64,000 bases of DNA. Source: Spiroplasma endosymbiont of Lasioglossum villosulum (GTDB taxonomy: Bacteria; Bacillota_I; Bacilli_A; Mycoplasmatales; VBWQ01). Made by a program: the position numbers and the translations under genes. Below, one piece after another: positions 9,211 to 20,300 of this stretch. The notes below the pieces were generated by a model. That model saw nothing but the letters and a program-made list of their open reading frames with translations, did no database searches and was not told the DNA's origin. Positions within the stretch are counted from its first letter, which is position 1. Each line of letters begins with the position of its first letter. The stretch is from the NCBI RefSeq assembly GCF_964020195.1, contig NZ_OZ026539.1, forward strand, positions 1,368,299-1,432,298, in the 5' to 3' direction.

Positions 9211-9324
9211 ATGGTAATATTAAAATAATTACAATATATCTGAATTAATATTTTCGAAAATTACAACAAAAATAGATAAGTTAAACAATATTATTGTATT
9301 ATTATTGTATTGTAATATTACCAT
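9211..9324. promoter_or_regulatory. Divergent promoter region with mirrored 12-mers
   Basis: ATGGTAATATTA (9211-9222) and TAATATTACCAT (9313-9324) are a perfect inverted pair, each about 15-18 bp from the start codon of one of the two divergent peptidase genes. The space between is AT-rich with ATTATTGTATT direct repeats. The symmetry suggests a shared regulator or RNA element acting on both genes. Confidence 0.5.
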
Positions 9325-9341
9325 AGAATGGAGCAAAAACT

Positions 9342-11180
9342 ATGAAGCGTTCTGAATTAAATGAAAAAGATAAAAAAAAGTACTGCTGAGATTTTAAGCA
9401 TTTATTTATTAATAATGAATCTTGAAAAAAAGCTTTACCTGAGTTTGATAAATTTGCCAATCAACTTTTAACTTTTAAAGGAAAATTAAATAATATTGAT
9501 AACTTTAAAAAATATTTAGCAATTAGCAAAGAAATATCAATGTTAGGATCTAAAGTTGTACAATATTTACATTATGGAGATTTAGATCAAACTAACTTAG
9601 AATTGCAACAATTATCTAGTTTATTTGCGACTCAACAAAGTAAGTTATCGGAAAAATTAGCATGGATTGAACCAGAAATTAAAACTATTGGTTTACAAAC
9701 TATTAAAAACTGGATTAATAATGATCCCTCATTAATGATATATAAACATGATATGGAAGTTTTCTTTAAATTTGAAAAATTTATTTTAAGTGAGCACGAT
9801 GAAACTTTACTAAGTAAAGTTAGTAAATCAAGAAGTGCTGCTGGTGGTTTATATGATAGTTTGGTTTATGCTGATAAACAAAAAACAATGTTTAATTATC
9901 AAAATAAAGAACAAGAATTAACACAAACTTTATATTTAGACATTTTAGAAAATAGTAATCCAGTAAAAGATCAACAATTAAGAATTGATATTTCAAAAAA
10001 ATTTTATGAAGATATTAAAAATAAAAAACATTCATTAGCACAAGTTTATGAAAGTATTTTAGAAGTAGCTGTTGAAGAAATAAAAATTCGTAACAACCAT
10101 AAAGAAAAAGATAATAAAAAACATTTAACTACTTTAGAATATAGTTTATTAAGTGATGATGTACCATTAATACTATATGAAAATTTAATAAAAACGGGAC
10201 AGAAACACGCTATTTTAGTAGAAGAATTTTATAATTTAAAACGTAAATTTTTTAAATTTAAAAAATTTTATAGTACCGATACTAGTTTAAAAATGACAAC
10301 AATACCAACCAAAAAATTCAGTGTTGAAGAAGGTATTAATTCAATCAAAGAAATTTTAAGTATCTTAGGTGATGAATATTTAGAACAATTAAACTTAGCA
10401 TTATTACCAGGTAGAATTGACTATTATGAAGACACAAATAAACGAACTGGTGCTTATTCAACAGGTGGTAATGGCGTAGAACCCATTATTTTAATGAATT
10501 GAGATGATACTATTAATTCACTTAATACACTAGCTCATGAATTAGGTCATTCTGTTCACAGCCTATTTTCAGAAAAATATCAAAAATATCCAAATGCTGA
10601 CTATCCAATTATTTTAGCTGAAGTTGCTTCAACAGTTAATGAACATCTAGCATTTGATTATTTATATAATAAAGCGTCAAATAATCAAGAACGCATTTAC
10701 TTACTACAAACTCATATTGAAACTGTAATTGGTACTTTTTTTCGTCAAATTCAATTTGCTGAATTTGAATGAGAAGCACATAAATTAGTAGAAAAAGAAG
10801 TGCCATTAAACGCCGATATTTTGGCTGATTTATTTGAAAATACAGCTAATAAATATGGACAAAAAGCATTAGATAAATACGAAGAAAAAGGAAAAGGATA
10901 CTCATGACCACGAATTCTTCATTTTTTCCACTCACCTTATTATGTTTATAAATATGCTACTTCAATTACCGTTTCTTATAAACTTTATGAAGATGTTAAA
11001 AATGGTAAAAAAGAAAATTTACTTAACTTTTTAAAAGCTGGTGGCAGCAAATATCCATTAGATATTTTAAAAGATGCGGGTGTTGATTTAACACAAATTG
11101 ATGTTTATAACCCATTAATTACTAATTTAAAGAAAATGATTAACCAATTATCAGACTTAATTAATAATAAAGATAATTAA
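9342..11180 (+). CDS. pepF: Oligoendopeptidase F (M3B family)
   Basis: 612 residues, the usual length of PepF (about 600). Zinc metallopeptidase that cleaves short internal peptides in the cytoplasm. The zinc motif HELGH is at residues 399-403 and the downstream ligand Glu lies in ILAEVASTVNEHL. C-terminal substrate-binding motif FFHSPYYVYKYA is present. Start supported by ATGGAGC upstream. Seven or so TGA Trp codons. Divergent partner of the leucyl aminopeptidase. Confidence 0.95.
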
Positions 11181-11309
11181 ATTGCAAAAAAATAATATAT
11201 AATACTAATGGTGTTTTAGTCCTTTAGCATTTTATTTAAAACGTTATAAAATAATATGTACATATTTTGACTATTACAATTAGTAAAGACTAAGGAGAAT
11301 AAATAAAAA

Positions 11310-12299
11310 ATGAATGTGAAATTTGATTTTGAAGATATAAATCTAATTGCAAATAAAGGAATAGTTAAATCGCGAAAAGAATGTGATACCAGTGTTAAAC
11401 TAAATGGTTTTACTTTTAAAATTCCAATTATTCCGGCAAATATGAGTGCTGTCATTAACCAAGAATTATGTATTTTATTGGCTAAAAATAATTACTTTTA
11501 TGTAATGCACCGTTTTAATATCGATCAAATTAAATTTATTAAAAATATGCATGAACAAAAATTATATGCTTCAATTAGCATTGGTGTTAAAAAAGAGGAT
11601 AAAGAGTTACTTGAACAATTAATCAAACTGAATCTAATTCCTGAATTTATTACTATTGATATTGCTCATGGTCATAGTAATGCTATGGAAGAAATGATTA
11701 AATTTATAAAAACTACTTTTACTAAAACAAATACTAAACCTTTTATTATTGCTGGTAACGTTATGACAAAAACCGCTGTTAAAGATTTAGAAAAATGAGG
11801 CGCTGATGCAATTAAATTTGGTGTTGGTCCAGGAAAAGCTTGTATTACTAAACTAAAAACTGGATTTGGTACAGGTGGTTGACAATTAAATGCTTTACAA
11901 GATGTTGCCAATAGCACCACTAAACCATTAATTGCAGATGGTGGTATTAGATGTAATGGTGATATTGCTAAAGCAATAGCTTTTGGTGCCACTATGATTA
12001 TGGCAGGAAGTATTTTAGCGGGTTATGATGAATCACCTGGCAAAATTGTTACAATAAATGGTCAATCTTACAAAGAATATTTTGGATCAGCAAGTATTTT
12101 TAACAAAGCGGAAGCGAAAAATATTGAAGGTAAAAAAATACTTGTTCCATATAAAGGTTCAATTGCTGATACTTATAAAGAAATGGAAGAAGATTTACAA
12201 TCTGCTATTTCTTATGCTGGCGGTAAAGATTTATCTGCATTAACAAAATGTGATTATGTTATTGTTAAAGGTACTATTAATAATGGTGACGATCGTTAA
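11310..12299 (+). CDS. guaC: GMP reductase
   Basis: 329 residues of the IMPDH/GMPR barrel family. Converts GMP to IMP with NADPH, letting a purine auxotroph interconvert guanine and adenine nucleotides. The catalytic cysteine is Cys178 in [11 protein letters not shown], followed by [10 protein letters not shown] and the phosphate-binding [16 protein letters not shown], the pattern of the short bacterial GuaC type without CBS domains; IMP dehydrogenase would have CBS domains and a GSICTT loop. RBS AAGGAG 15 bp upstream. Single-gene unit followed by a terminator. Confidence 0.92.
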
Positions 12300-12310
12300 T
12301 AAATTAAAAT

Positions 12311-12337
12311 AAAACTGCTCAAATTGAGTAGTTTTTA
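12311..12337 (+). terminator. Terminator after guaC
   Basis: AAAACTGCTC and GAGTAGTTTT form a 10-bp stem with a 4-nt loop, then T-run. Confidence 0.85.
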
Positions 12338-12441
12338 AATATTTATCACCAATTAAATCCCAAAAACAAATGTCAAAAAATAGTCCTAAAAAGTGTTGCC
12401 ATTCCACCTATCATTTATTGATATTTTTAATTTTGGTTTAT

Positions 12442-12520
12442 ATAATATATATAAACTAAATATAGTTTTTAAGTCCTTACTGAATTTTTACAGTAAATGA
12501 GTTTTTTTATTTTTAAAAAT
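12442..12520 (+). promoter_or_regulatory. Hairpin leader of shared type (member 1, divergent)
   Basis: TATAAT-like box, then AATATAGTTTTTAAG, a short stem (TTACTG/CAGTAA) and GAGTTTTTTTATTTTT before the ribosome binding site. Same architecture as leaders at 14378, 17190, 30210, 32497 and 61272. Confidence 0.4.
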
Positions 12521-12541
12521 AATAAAAAAAGAGGTTAATCA

Positions 12542-12778
12542 ATGCTAAGACAAAAAATTAAAGATTTACAAAGTTTCAAACAAGAAAAGGAAAAAGAATT
12601 AACTAAACAAATCGTTATCAGACAAGAGAAAAATCTGAAAATTGAACAAGAACAAAAAGTTTTAGTAGAACAATTAAAAAAATTAAATAATAAGAAAGTT
12701 GATAATAATAAAAAATATCATCAATTAAAAGCGATAGAAACACAATTATTTTTAGAAAAAAATATTATTTTAAATTAA
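12542..12778 (+). CDS. Short coiled-coil protein, possibly 5' part of a split gene
   Basis: 78 residues, almost entirely coiled coil, rich in Lys, Glu and Gln, preceded by AAGAGG. After its TAA the same frame stays open through 12830-13600, so this may be the N-terminal part of one 353-codon gene broken by a nonsense mutation. Function unknown. Confidence 0.5.
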   Translation: MLRQKIKDLQSFKQEKEKELTKQIVIRQEKNLKIEQEQKVLVEQLKKLNNKKVDNNKKYHQLKAIETQLFLEKNIILN

Positions 12779-12829
12779 ATAATAAAAGATAATTTTAATA
12801 CTAAGACCTGAGATAATTTTATTAAAGGG

Positions 12830-13600
12830 ATGAAACTAACCGGTGTTGCTTTTAAAGGAGGAATCAAAGGTGGTTTAGGTGCTGCTGCTGGTTTAGTGGG
12901 TACTGCTGGTGTTGTTACTTGTTGTATATTAGGAGGAGGAAGTTCTTCAGGAGGAGATGGTGGAAGTTGTAGTATTCCTACTAGTGTTGGTATCGGTATT
13001 GATGGCGGCTGTATTGCGGGTGTGGTGACTAGTATCGCTATTTTATGTTCTACAACTATACCAGTAACGGTCCCTGTTGCTATTGCTAGCAGTGGTATTA
13101 CTATTGCTACTGGTAGTATTGTCGAAGGTACTCGTAGTGTTAAAAAAAAGTTAAAAAAATGATCTTTAAAATCACAATCAAATTTATCATTACAATCAGT
13201 TTTGAGTACAATTCATCATTTGCAAAGTTTAAATGATAAGAGTAAACATAAAACAAAAGAGAAATTAGCAAAAACACTGATTGAAATTAAACAAGACTTA
13301 TCGCAAAAATTAGCCGAGCAAGAAGAAGTAAACAAACAACTATTAGCTGAACAAGAGATATTAAAAAAAGAAATTAGTTTAATATCTTCAAAAATAGCAA
13401 AACAAAAAACAGAAATAGTAAAAGCAAATGAACCAGTTGCAGCATTAGAAAAAGAAATTAATGAATTAGAAAAAATAATTTGAAAATTAGAGTCTGAAGA
13501 AAATAAAATAAATGAAGTATTAGCTGAAGCTCAACAGTATGATTCATTTGCTGATAATTTTTTGTCAAAACCACAAAATCAAAAATCACCAACTTTATAA
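12830..13600 (+). CDS. Gly-rich membrane segment plus coiled-coil protein
   Basis: 256 residues. Residues 1-30 and 60-105 are Gly/Ala/Val-rich and hydrophobic with glycine-zipper spacing, separated by a Gly/Ser loop (GGGSSSGGDGGSCS) with several Cys; from residue 110 on it is a long coiled coil ending in a polar tail. One Trp-TGA. In frame with 12542-12778 across a single stop; AAAGGG before the ATG allows independent initiation. Membrane insertion with cytoplasmic or surface coiled coil is likely; I recognise no family. Confidence 0.55.
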
Positions 13601-13859
13601 ATATAATTATTGTATAAAATCTTGGATTTAACATTGATGGTTATATTAAACTTAAAATTAATAAAGAATTAATTATAAAATATTTTGTAGGTTTAAAAAA
13701 GATTAAACAAATGTTTATTTATCTTACACAAAAAAAGTTATAAAATAAATATTGAATTCGTCTATATGAGTTATTTGTACATGAATGCAAAAACTAAAAA
13801 AACACCAAATTTTAAACATAAATGAGATTTTAAATAACTTTCAAATATTTTTTCTTTTC

Positions 13860-13925
13860 ATATTTTGGCATAAAAAACTCATTTGTTCTAAAATAAAAAT
13901 AATAAGTTAAAAACTTATATTATAT
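13860..13925 (-). promoter_or_regulatory. Relic of the shared hairpin leader
   Basis: On the minus strand this reads ATATAAGTTTTTAAC, then a weakened stem and ATGAGTTTTTTATG, matching the leader family, but only a 13-codon frame follows. The remaining DNA to 13601 has no usable gene. Confidence 0.4.
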
Positions 13926-13968
13926 AGCATAATTTTATATTATAAATATGGATAATATAATTTTATAA

Positions 13969-14240
13969 TTAAAAAGAAAAAGTAAACCCTTTATCATTAT
14001 TATATCCAATTTCATTAAAATAAAGATTGGAATTCATTTCATTTCAAAATATGCTGATTGAATTCACCGACATAATTGTTTAATGATATTAAAGAATCTA
14101 ATGATTAAATTATTTTTAATATTTGAACTACTTTGCCTGAAATTTTTTTCTGATTTTTTATCATTATTTTATATTTATTTTTGATTACATTTCTTTATGA
14201 TATCTTCTTTAAGAGTTTTACTTTTTTATTTTTTTCCATA
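13969..14240 (-). pseudogene. Decayed coiled-coil gene with conserved C-terminal tag
   Basis: The last 25 codons (13969-14047) encode WNEMNSNLYFNEIGY then NNDKGFTFSF, clearly matching the C-terminus of the intact gene 15931-17172 (WNEMDPNRCFNEIGY, NDNRGFTSSF). Upstream on the same strand only broken frames of Lys-rich coil remain. A duplicated gene is decaying here. Confidence 0.55.
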
Positions 14241-14377
14241 TTTTTTTGCTTTTTAGTTTATATTCAATTTTATTTTAATAAAATATAATGAATTAAATAA
14301 ACTTTATTTAAAATACCAGATAAAAATATATTGTAAAATACGTTTTATTTCTTTATAATAAATATAAAAATTAATAT

Positions 14378-14436
14378 AAGTTTTTTAATCCATTTACTTT
14401 CATTTCAAAGTAAATGGTTTTTTATTTTGAAGGGGA
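14378..14436 (+). promoter_or_regulatory. Hairpin leader of shared type (member 2, best example)
   Basis: AATATAAGTTTTTTAAT is followed by an 11-bp perfect stem (CCATTTACTTT 14390-14400, AAAGTAAATGG 14407-14417), then TTTTTTATTTTGAAGGGG, which contains the T-run and the ribosome binding site. A terminator-like hairpin directly before the start codon suggests attenuation or antitermination. Confidence 0.6.
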
Positions 14437-14443
14437 TGAAAAG

Positions 14444-15838
14444 ATGATTAATACAGAAAAATTACCTTTATTAGAAACAAGTGCACATATTAATTATAAT
14501 GGAATTAATAATTCAAATATGTCAATAAATCATAATGATTCATCTAGTACTGAAAGTATTATAACTTTAGATGATGATCAAATAACAAATGGAAGAGAAA
14601 ATAATAATTTAAACAGTTTATTATTTGATGGTGATTCAGTAAATACTATTGTTAATTTTAGCAATGATTGAAGGGATACTGATGATCGTTATGGTGGAAA
14701 AACACAGAAAAGATTAGATATTAATGGTAATTGAGAATATAATACAAAATTTATAATAGGTGATATTTTAAATGAAAAAATAGCAAATATTGATAATCAA
14801 TTATATTTAATGAAAGAAATTATATTAAATGATGGCAGAGTTATTTTAGAATTATCAAATTTAAATGAAAATAAAAAAATTGAAACAAAATATAAAATAT
14901 ACAATAATGAAGAAGAAAGAGAATACAATAATAATTTAAATGACTTGGATTTAACTACTTTTTTACCAATAAATAAAGAAAAAACTAATTTTTTAAAAAA
15001 ATTTTTCAATTCAAAATATATGTTTTTACCTAATACATTTTTTTTAAATTTTGCTTTCGGATCAGTATTATTATTTGAAACTAAAAATTATTTTCATAAA
15101 GAAAAGTTACCTGAAAATCTTTATCATAATTTTTGAGATGTATTAATGAGTGGTATTAGTGGTATTACAGTAATGAATTTATCGTATTTAAATTACAAAC
15201 TTATTTCTTTAAAAAATAAATGAAAATACTTATCTTTTTCTTTAGCAATTGGTGGTATTAGTATTTGAGATCAATTTTTATATTTATATGTTAGCGAAGA
15301 AAATTTCAACTTCATCTCTTTTATAGAAAGAATAAGTATTTTTTTTATTAGTATTTTAATTGAAGAATTAATTTTTGATAAAATTGCTCAACCTTGCATT
15401 AAAAAATTATGACAAAATTTAAAAAATCAAAACTTTTCAAAAATTATTAAATATGGTAGTACTGTTAGTATGCTTCTTTTTGTATCAATTTTTAAAAATA
15501 TATTAACTGGTCTTTATGGCGAAGAAAAAGAAATAAATTTAGAAAATATTAAAAAAGCACTTCCACTAACACTATTGACAGTAATTCTTGAAAATACTCT
15601 TACTTCTTTTTCTTTTTCTTATTTTGATTGATTTTGAACAAAAATTTCAATTGCAAAAGAAATAGCAACCAATAGTATAAAAGGAATAGAAAGATTTGCT
15701 AATCAACAAGCACAAAATTATAGTTTTAAAAAATTAATAAAACAATTTATTTTTCAACCATTTAATGCAAACTTAATAAATGAAAGCGAATCGATAGATC
15801 ATCCAGATTCAAATCAACCATCTATCCAAGTTATGTAA
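14444..15838 (+). CDS. Polytopic membrane protein with N-terminal acidic-Pro-Leu-Leu motif
   Basis: 464 residues. A polar, Asn/Ser-rich N-terminal domain of about 180 residues carries EKLPLLETS at residues 5-13; then about six hydrophobic segments (e.g. FLPNTFFLNFAFGSVLL, LSFSLAIGGISIW, IERISIFFISILIEELI, LPLTLLTVILENTL) and a polar tail. The start at 14444 is chosen because AAGGGG lies eight bases before it. Nine or so TGA Trp codons. Family not recognised; the topology is that of an integral membrane protein with a long soluble head. Confidence 0.65.
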
Positions 15839-15930
15839 AAGTAAAGTCATTAATTCATCTTTTGATGAAATATAAAAAATAACACATTTTAGTTTAAAAT
15901 ATTAACTGAAAAAATACATTATATAATATA

Positions 15931-17172
15931 TTAAAACGAAGAAGTAAACCCCCTATTATCGTTATATCCAATTTCATTGAAACAACGATTGGGATCCATT
16001 TCATTTCAAGATACAGCATGTCTAGATGTTGAAGGTTGAGATTGCATAGTTGCTTGACTTCTTAATCCAGAAATCTTTTGTTTAATTTCATATAATTTTG
16101 CAATTTTTTGTTGTTTAATTTCATTACTTCTACTATTATTAAAACGACCACAACTAATAATAACTCAAAATTTATTAGAAAAATTTCGCCCTCCTTTATC
16201 TGTTTCTAATTTTTGGATTTCTTTTTCTAATTTTTCTAATTGAGCTTGATATTGATTTAACGTTACTTCATATTTATATTTTTGAAATTGTTTATTCAAT
16301 CAAATAAAAGGAGATTTTAATAATATTTTTATTTGTGTTTTTATACTTTGTGAATTATAAATTTGTCTTACTGTTGCAAGACAACCATTAATTTCAATAT
16401 TTTTTTTATTTATACTAACATTTAATTTTGCAATTTTTTTATCTATTTTTGCAATATCTAAATTTCTTCTACTCATACTACGATTTAAATCGCAAATATT
16501 TTCCATCTTCAATTTTAATCTTATTTTTAATCTTGCATCTAAAACTTCTTTTTCTAATTTTAGATTTGGACATAATCATCAATTTTCTTGTTTTATTGAA
16601 AAAAATTTATTTGCTATTTCAAGTTCATTTCTAGCAATTTTACAAAATATTCTTTTTGTTTTGTATGTTCTTCTTTCTAACTTAACAGCTAATCTTGCTG
16701 TTTTTAATTTTAACTTTGATAAAATTAATTTTTTATTTAAATCATGAGCATTAAAATTTTCAATTTGCTGTTCTATATTTGTTCCTTCAACTTCCAATAC
16801 TCTTATTTCACTATCTAATTTCTCTTCTCGTATCATTTCTTTGGATATTTCTTCATCTAATGCTACTATGTTTTCTTTTCATTTTTTTATCATATATGTT
16901 GTTTGTAATTGTTTATTTGGTAATTGATTTTTTAATTTTAATATTTCTTCTCTATTTTTTTCTATTTGTTTTTGGATTTCATAAAGTTCATTAATATTTA
17001 TAATCTTGTCTATTTTTTTAATTTGTTCAAAATGTTTTTTTCTTTCTTTTTCTAATTTTTGTTTTTCAATCCTTAAAACTATTATTTTGTTTTGTTTTGT
17101 TTTTATTACAGTATCTATTTTTTTGATTTCTTCTTTAAAAATTTTTGATTCCTTTCTAATTGTTTCTATCAC
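15931..17172 (-). CDS. Long coiled-coil protein
   Basis: 413 residues, nearly all heptad-rich coil (Lys, Glu, Ile, Leu), with a globular last 60 residues ending in the tag WNEMDPNRCFNEIGY and NDNRGFTSSF. Start is GTG at 17172, supported by GAAAGGAAG eight bases upstream. Leader resembles the shared hairpin type. No signal peptide, so cytoplasmic or cytoskeletal; the same tag is found in the relic at 13969. Function unknown. Confidence 0.6.
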
Positions 17173-17189
17173 TAACTTCTTCCTTTCTT

Positions 17190-17262
17190 TTTTATTTAAT
17201 ATAAAAAAAATTATTACTTTCTTAAAAAAATAATAGATTGAAAACTATATTTAGTTTTTCTT
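17190..17262 (-). promoter_or_regulatory. Hairpin leader of shared type (member 3, variant)
   Basis: Minus strand: AATATAGTTTTCAATC, a stem ATTATT/AATAAT, an eight-T run, then GAAAGG before the GTG start. Stem sequence differs from the others but the order of elements is the same. Confidence 0.35.
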
Positions 17263-17462
17263 TTACATTGTATATAAATACAATAAATTTACATGATATA
17301 TACATTAATACTATTTTCTATATACAATTCAATAACTTATAATTCTTTTAAAATAAATTATTAATAATCTAATATTTACTAACAAAAATAAATTATTTTT
17401 TAATTTATATTAATTTTATTATAATATTTAATATCATATACAAACACTAAAGTAGGTTAATA

Positions 17463-19097
17463 ATGTTAGAAATCATAAGTCTTAATAATAAACATATTAC
17501 AATTAAAGTGAAAAAAAATAAAAAAGAAATTTTAAATGCACTAGGTATTATTGATATCAATAATACTAATGAATTTAAAATATTTAATACTCCGTTTGCT
17601 CTTGAAATACTACTTAAATATACAAATAATAATGATAAATTAAAACAAATATATGAGCACTCACTAATATCATGAAAAAAAATCCAACAAGAAAAAAACT
17701 TAAATGATTATCCAGGTAATCCTAAACTAAGACATTATCAACGTGTTGATGTTGCAATTTTAAAAGCAAATAAAAGATTTGGCTTATTTAATGAAATGCG
17801 AACTGGTAAAACACCCACCATTTTAACAGCATTATCAGAAATGAAAACTAATAAAATATTATTTGTTGTTCCTAAGTCAACTATTTTATTAACATGGGTT
17901 CCCGAAATTAAAAAATGAACTACCTATAATTGTATTACTATTAAAGATGATATTACTAAAGTGCGAACAGAAAAATATAATCAATTTAAAAATAGTAATA
18001 ATTGTATTTTAGTAGTTTCTAAAAACACTTTTAAAAATGATATAAAAAATAAATTATTAACTAAATTTGATTTTACATTAGTTATTGATGAAGCACATTT
18101 TTTAAGAAACTACAAAACTGCACAAAGTTCAACAATTTTGGAAGTTGCAAATAAAGTATCATCAGTTTATTGTTTAACTGGTACTCCCGCCAACAATCAT
18201 CCTAGTGATATTTTTGGTATATTAAAAATTATTGATAATAAACTATATAAAAATATTGATTATTGAGATTTTGTTGCTCGTTACTTTGGAATAATTAGAA
18301 AACGTATTACTAATTTTGTAACTATTAATATACCAAAACCAAATGTTAAACCACAACTAGCAGCAGAATTTGATTATTTAGTTAAAAAAATATCAATTAT
18401 GCGTAAACAAATTGATGTACGTAATGAAATGCCAAAAATTATTAAAAATGATTTAATTTTAACTATGCCCAAAGCACAAACTGCAATTTATTATGATACT
18501 CTTGAAACTATGAAACAAGAATTATTTTATAATAAAAAATCTAAAATAACTTTTTTACAAATATTTACCAAATTAAGAACTATTTGTTCAACACCTATTA
18601 ATGAGGGAATGAAAGAATTAGGAGCAAAATTTAATTGATTACTAGACTACTTACATGATAATGAAAATGATTCAATTATTATTTATAGTAGTTTTAGTGA
18701 TAAAGGAATTAACATTTTAAGTAACATTTTAGATAAACATAAATTAAATCATCAATTAATTACTGGTAAAGTAAATCATGAACAAAGACTTAAAGCTATT
18801 AGTGATTTTCAAAGTAAAAAAGTTAAAATTATTTTATGTAACATTAAATCTACTAATGTTGGTATCACATTAGATCAAGGTGATGTTATGATTTTTCTAG
18901 ATCGTGAATTAAACCCAACCGAAAATGAGCAAGCTGAAAGTCGCTTTTTTCCAACTCAATTAAACGATAATAAAACTAGAGAAATTATTAATTTATATTG
19001 TGCTAATACTATTGATTTAAAAATTAGAGACATCCTTAATAATAAAATTGATATTAATAAAGTTATTAATGATCAAGGTATTAAATTTTTTGAATAA
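17463..19097 (+). CDS. SNF2-type DEAH helicase/translocase
   Basis: 544 residues. Superfamily 2 ATPase: motif I FNEMRTGKT at residues 109-117, motif II DEAH at 209-212, motif III LTGTPANN, then the second RecA domain with motif V-like TNVGITL and motif VI-like NPTENEQAESR. Such small SNF2 proteins occur in phages and plasmids of Gram-positives and move along double-stranded DNA. The last Arg finger is in a Q..SR form rather than QA.DRA.R, so it is divergent. Five or so Trp-TGA codons. No nuclease domain is fused. Confidence 0.75.
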
Positions 19098-19109
19098 TTT
19101 TTATTATAT

Positions 19110-19497
19110 TTAATAAACTAAACGAGGATTAAAAACAAGATCTGCATTATTATTAGGAATGAATTGTTCATCATTAATTTTAAAAATATATTCTTGCAAT
19201 AAAGGCGCAAATTCGTTTGAAGATTGAAAAGAATGAGTGTTATCAATGATTTGTTGACTTTCAAAAAATTCTCTATAATCACCATTATCTTCTCCATCAT
19301 TTAAACAACAAAAAAGACCTGAAATAAAACCAAAAAGAGCACCAGCAAAACACCCTGAAAACACTGTTACAGCTGAAGTAATATCAAATTCAAAAATATT
19401 TTGTTCTCTTTTTTTGATATAAATCAGAAAGAGCAAACAAACTACCTCCAATAATATTCCCTAAACAACTTGCTAATATTATTTTTTTATTAATCAT
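19110..19497 (-). pseudogene. Small membrane protein with EFAPLL tail, frameshifted
   Basis: The start frame (MINKKIILASCLGNIIGGS, then LFALSD) passes into the second frame at an A7 run near 19410; the second frame encodes a Gly-rich membrane segment (GCFAGALFGFISGLFCCL) and a polar tail with NEFAPLLQEY. Same plan as the intact protein at 61330-61737 ([12 protein letters not shown], membrane segment, ERTPLL). It begins 23 bp after rnhA and is probably cotranscribed. Confidence 0.5.
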
Positions 19498-19520
19498 GTT
19501 ATTTACCACCTTTTTAATAT

Positions 19521-20141
19521 TTAAATTATTGGTTTAGATATTTTTTTTAAATTAAATGCTTTTCAAGCAAGAGCATCTGCTTCATCATTATATATATCAC
19601 CACTATGACCTTTAACTCATTTAAAATAAATATTAACATCTTTTGCTATTTTATCATAAAATGCTTTATATGCCTTTGTTTCTACTTTAGTAGTTTTTCA
19701 TTCACCAGTACATCATTTACTAATTCCAACATAATCATGACAAATTAAAATTGATTTTATATTATTTTCCAAAGCTAACTGCATTGCCTTTTGTGCACCC
19801 ATTATTTCTCCAGCAACATTTCTTAATTTTGCTCAATTTTTATCATCAAATTTTTCATAAAATATATCTTTTTTGTCATTATTTAAGAAAACAAGTCCAT
19901 AAGAAAATTGATTAATTTCTTCTTTAAAACTACCATCAGTATATGCTATTACTTCATATTTATAGTGATTTTCAGATTTTATTTGAATTTTATCATCTAA
20001 ATAATCTTGAGCTTCTTTTTTAGTTGCAAATTTTTTATACTGAGCACCAGCAAAACCTCTAATTTGTATTTCACATTCATTCCAGTTTTCAAATATTCCA
20101 ATGACTCTACCTTTTTTTACTGCATAAAATTTACTTGCCAT
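19521..20141 (-). CDS. rnhA: Ribonuclease HI with N-terminal hybrid-binding domain
   Basis: 206 residues. Residues 1-50 form the viroplasmin/caulimovirus-VI type domain (KFYAVKKGRVIGIF, then KKFATKKEAQDYL) that binds RNA-DNA hybrids. The catalytic domain follows with Asp69 in YTDGSF, Glu in VAGEIMGA, Asp in ICHDY and Asp in DEADALAW. It removes RNA from RNA-DNA hybrids, e.g. R-loops and primers. Five or more Trp-TGA codons. Confidence 0.9.
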
Positions 20142-20300
20142 AATTATGACTCCTCTATTGTTTATTTTAATTTTACAATAATATTAAATTTTATCTAATT
20201 AAAATGACAAATTAAAGCAAAAATATTGCTGATGCTAATTAGCAAGTGACTTTACTAATTAAATAAAATGACACAAAAAAATATTTATTATTTTAAAATT

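Noticed and set aside
11190-11290. Possible purine or deoxyguanosine riboswitch upstream of guaC (TATAAT, a small hairpin, later GACTAT)
   Set aside because: The conserved CTACC-type joining segment and a proper second hairpin with loop-loop partners are missing; the matching pieces are short AT-rich strings expected by chance.
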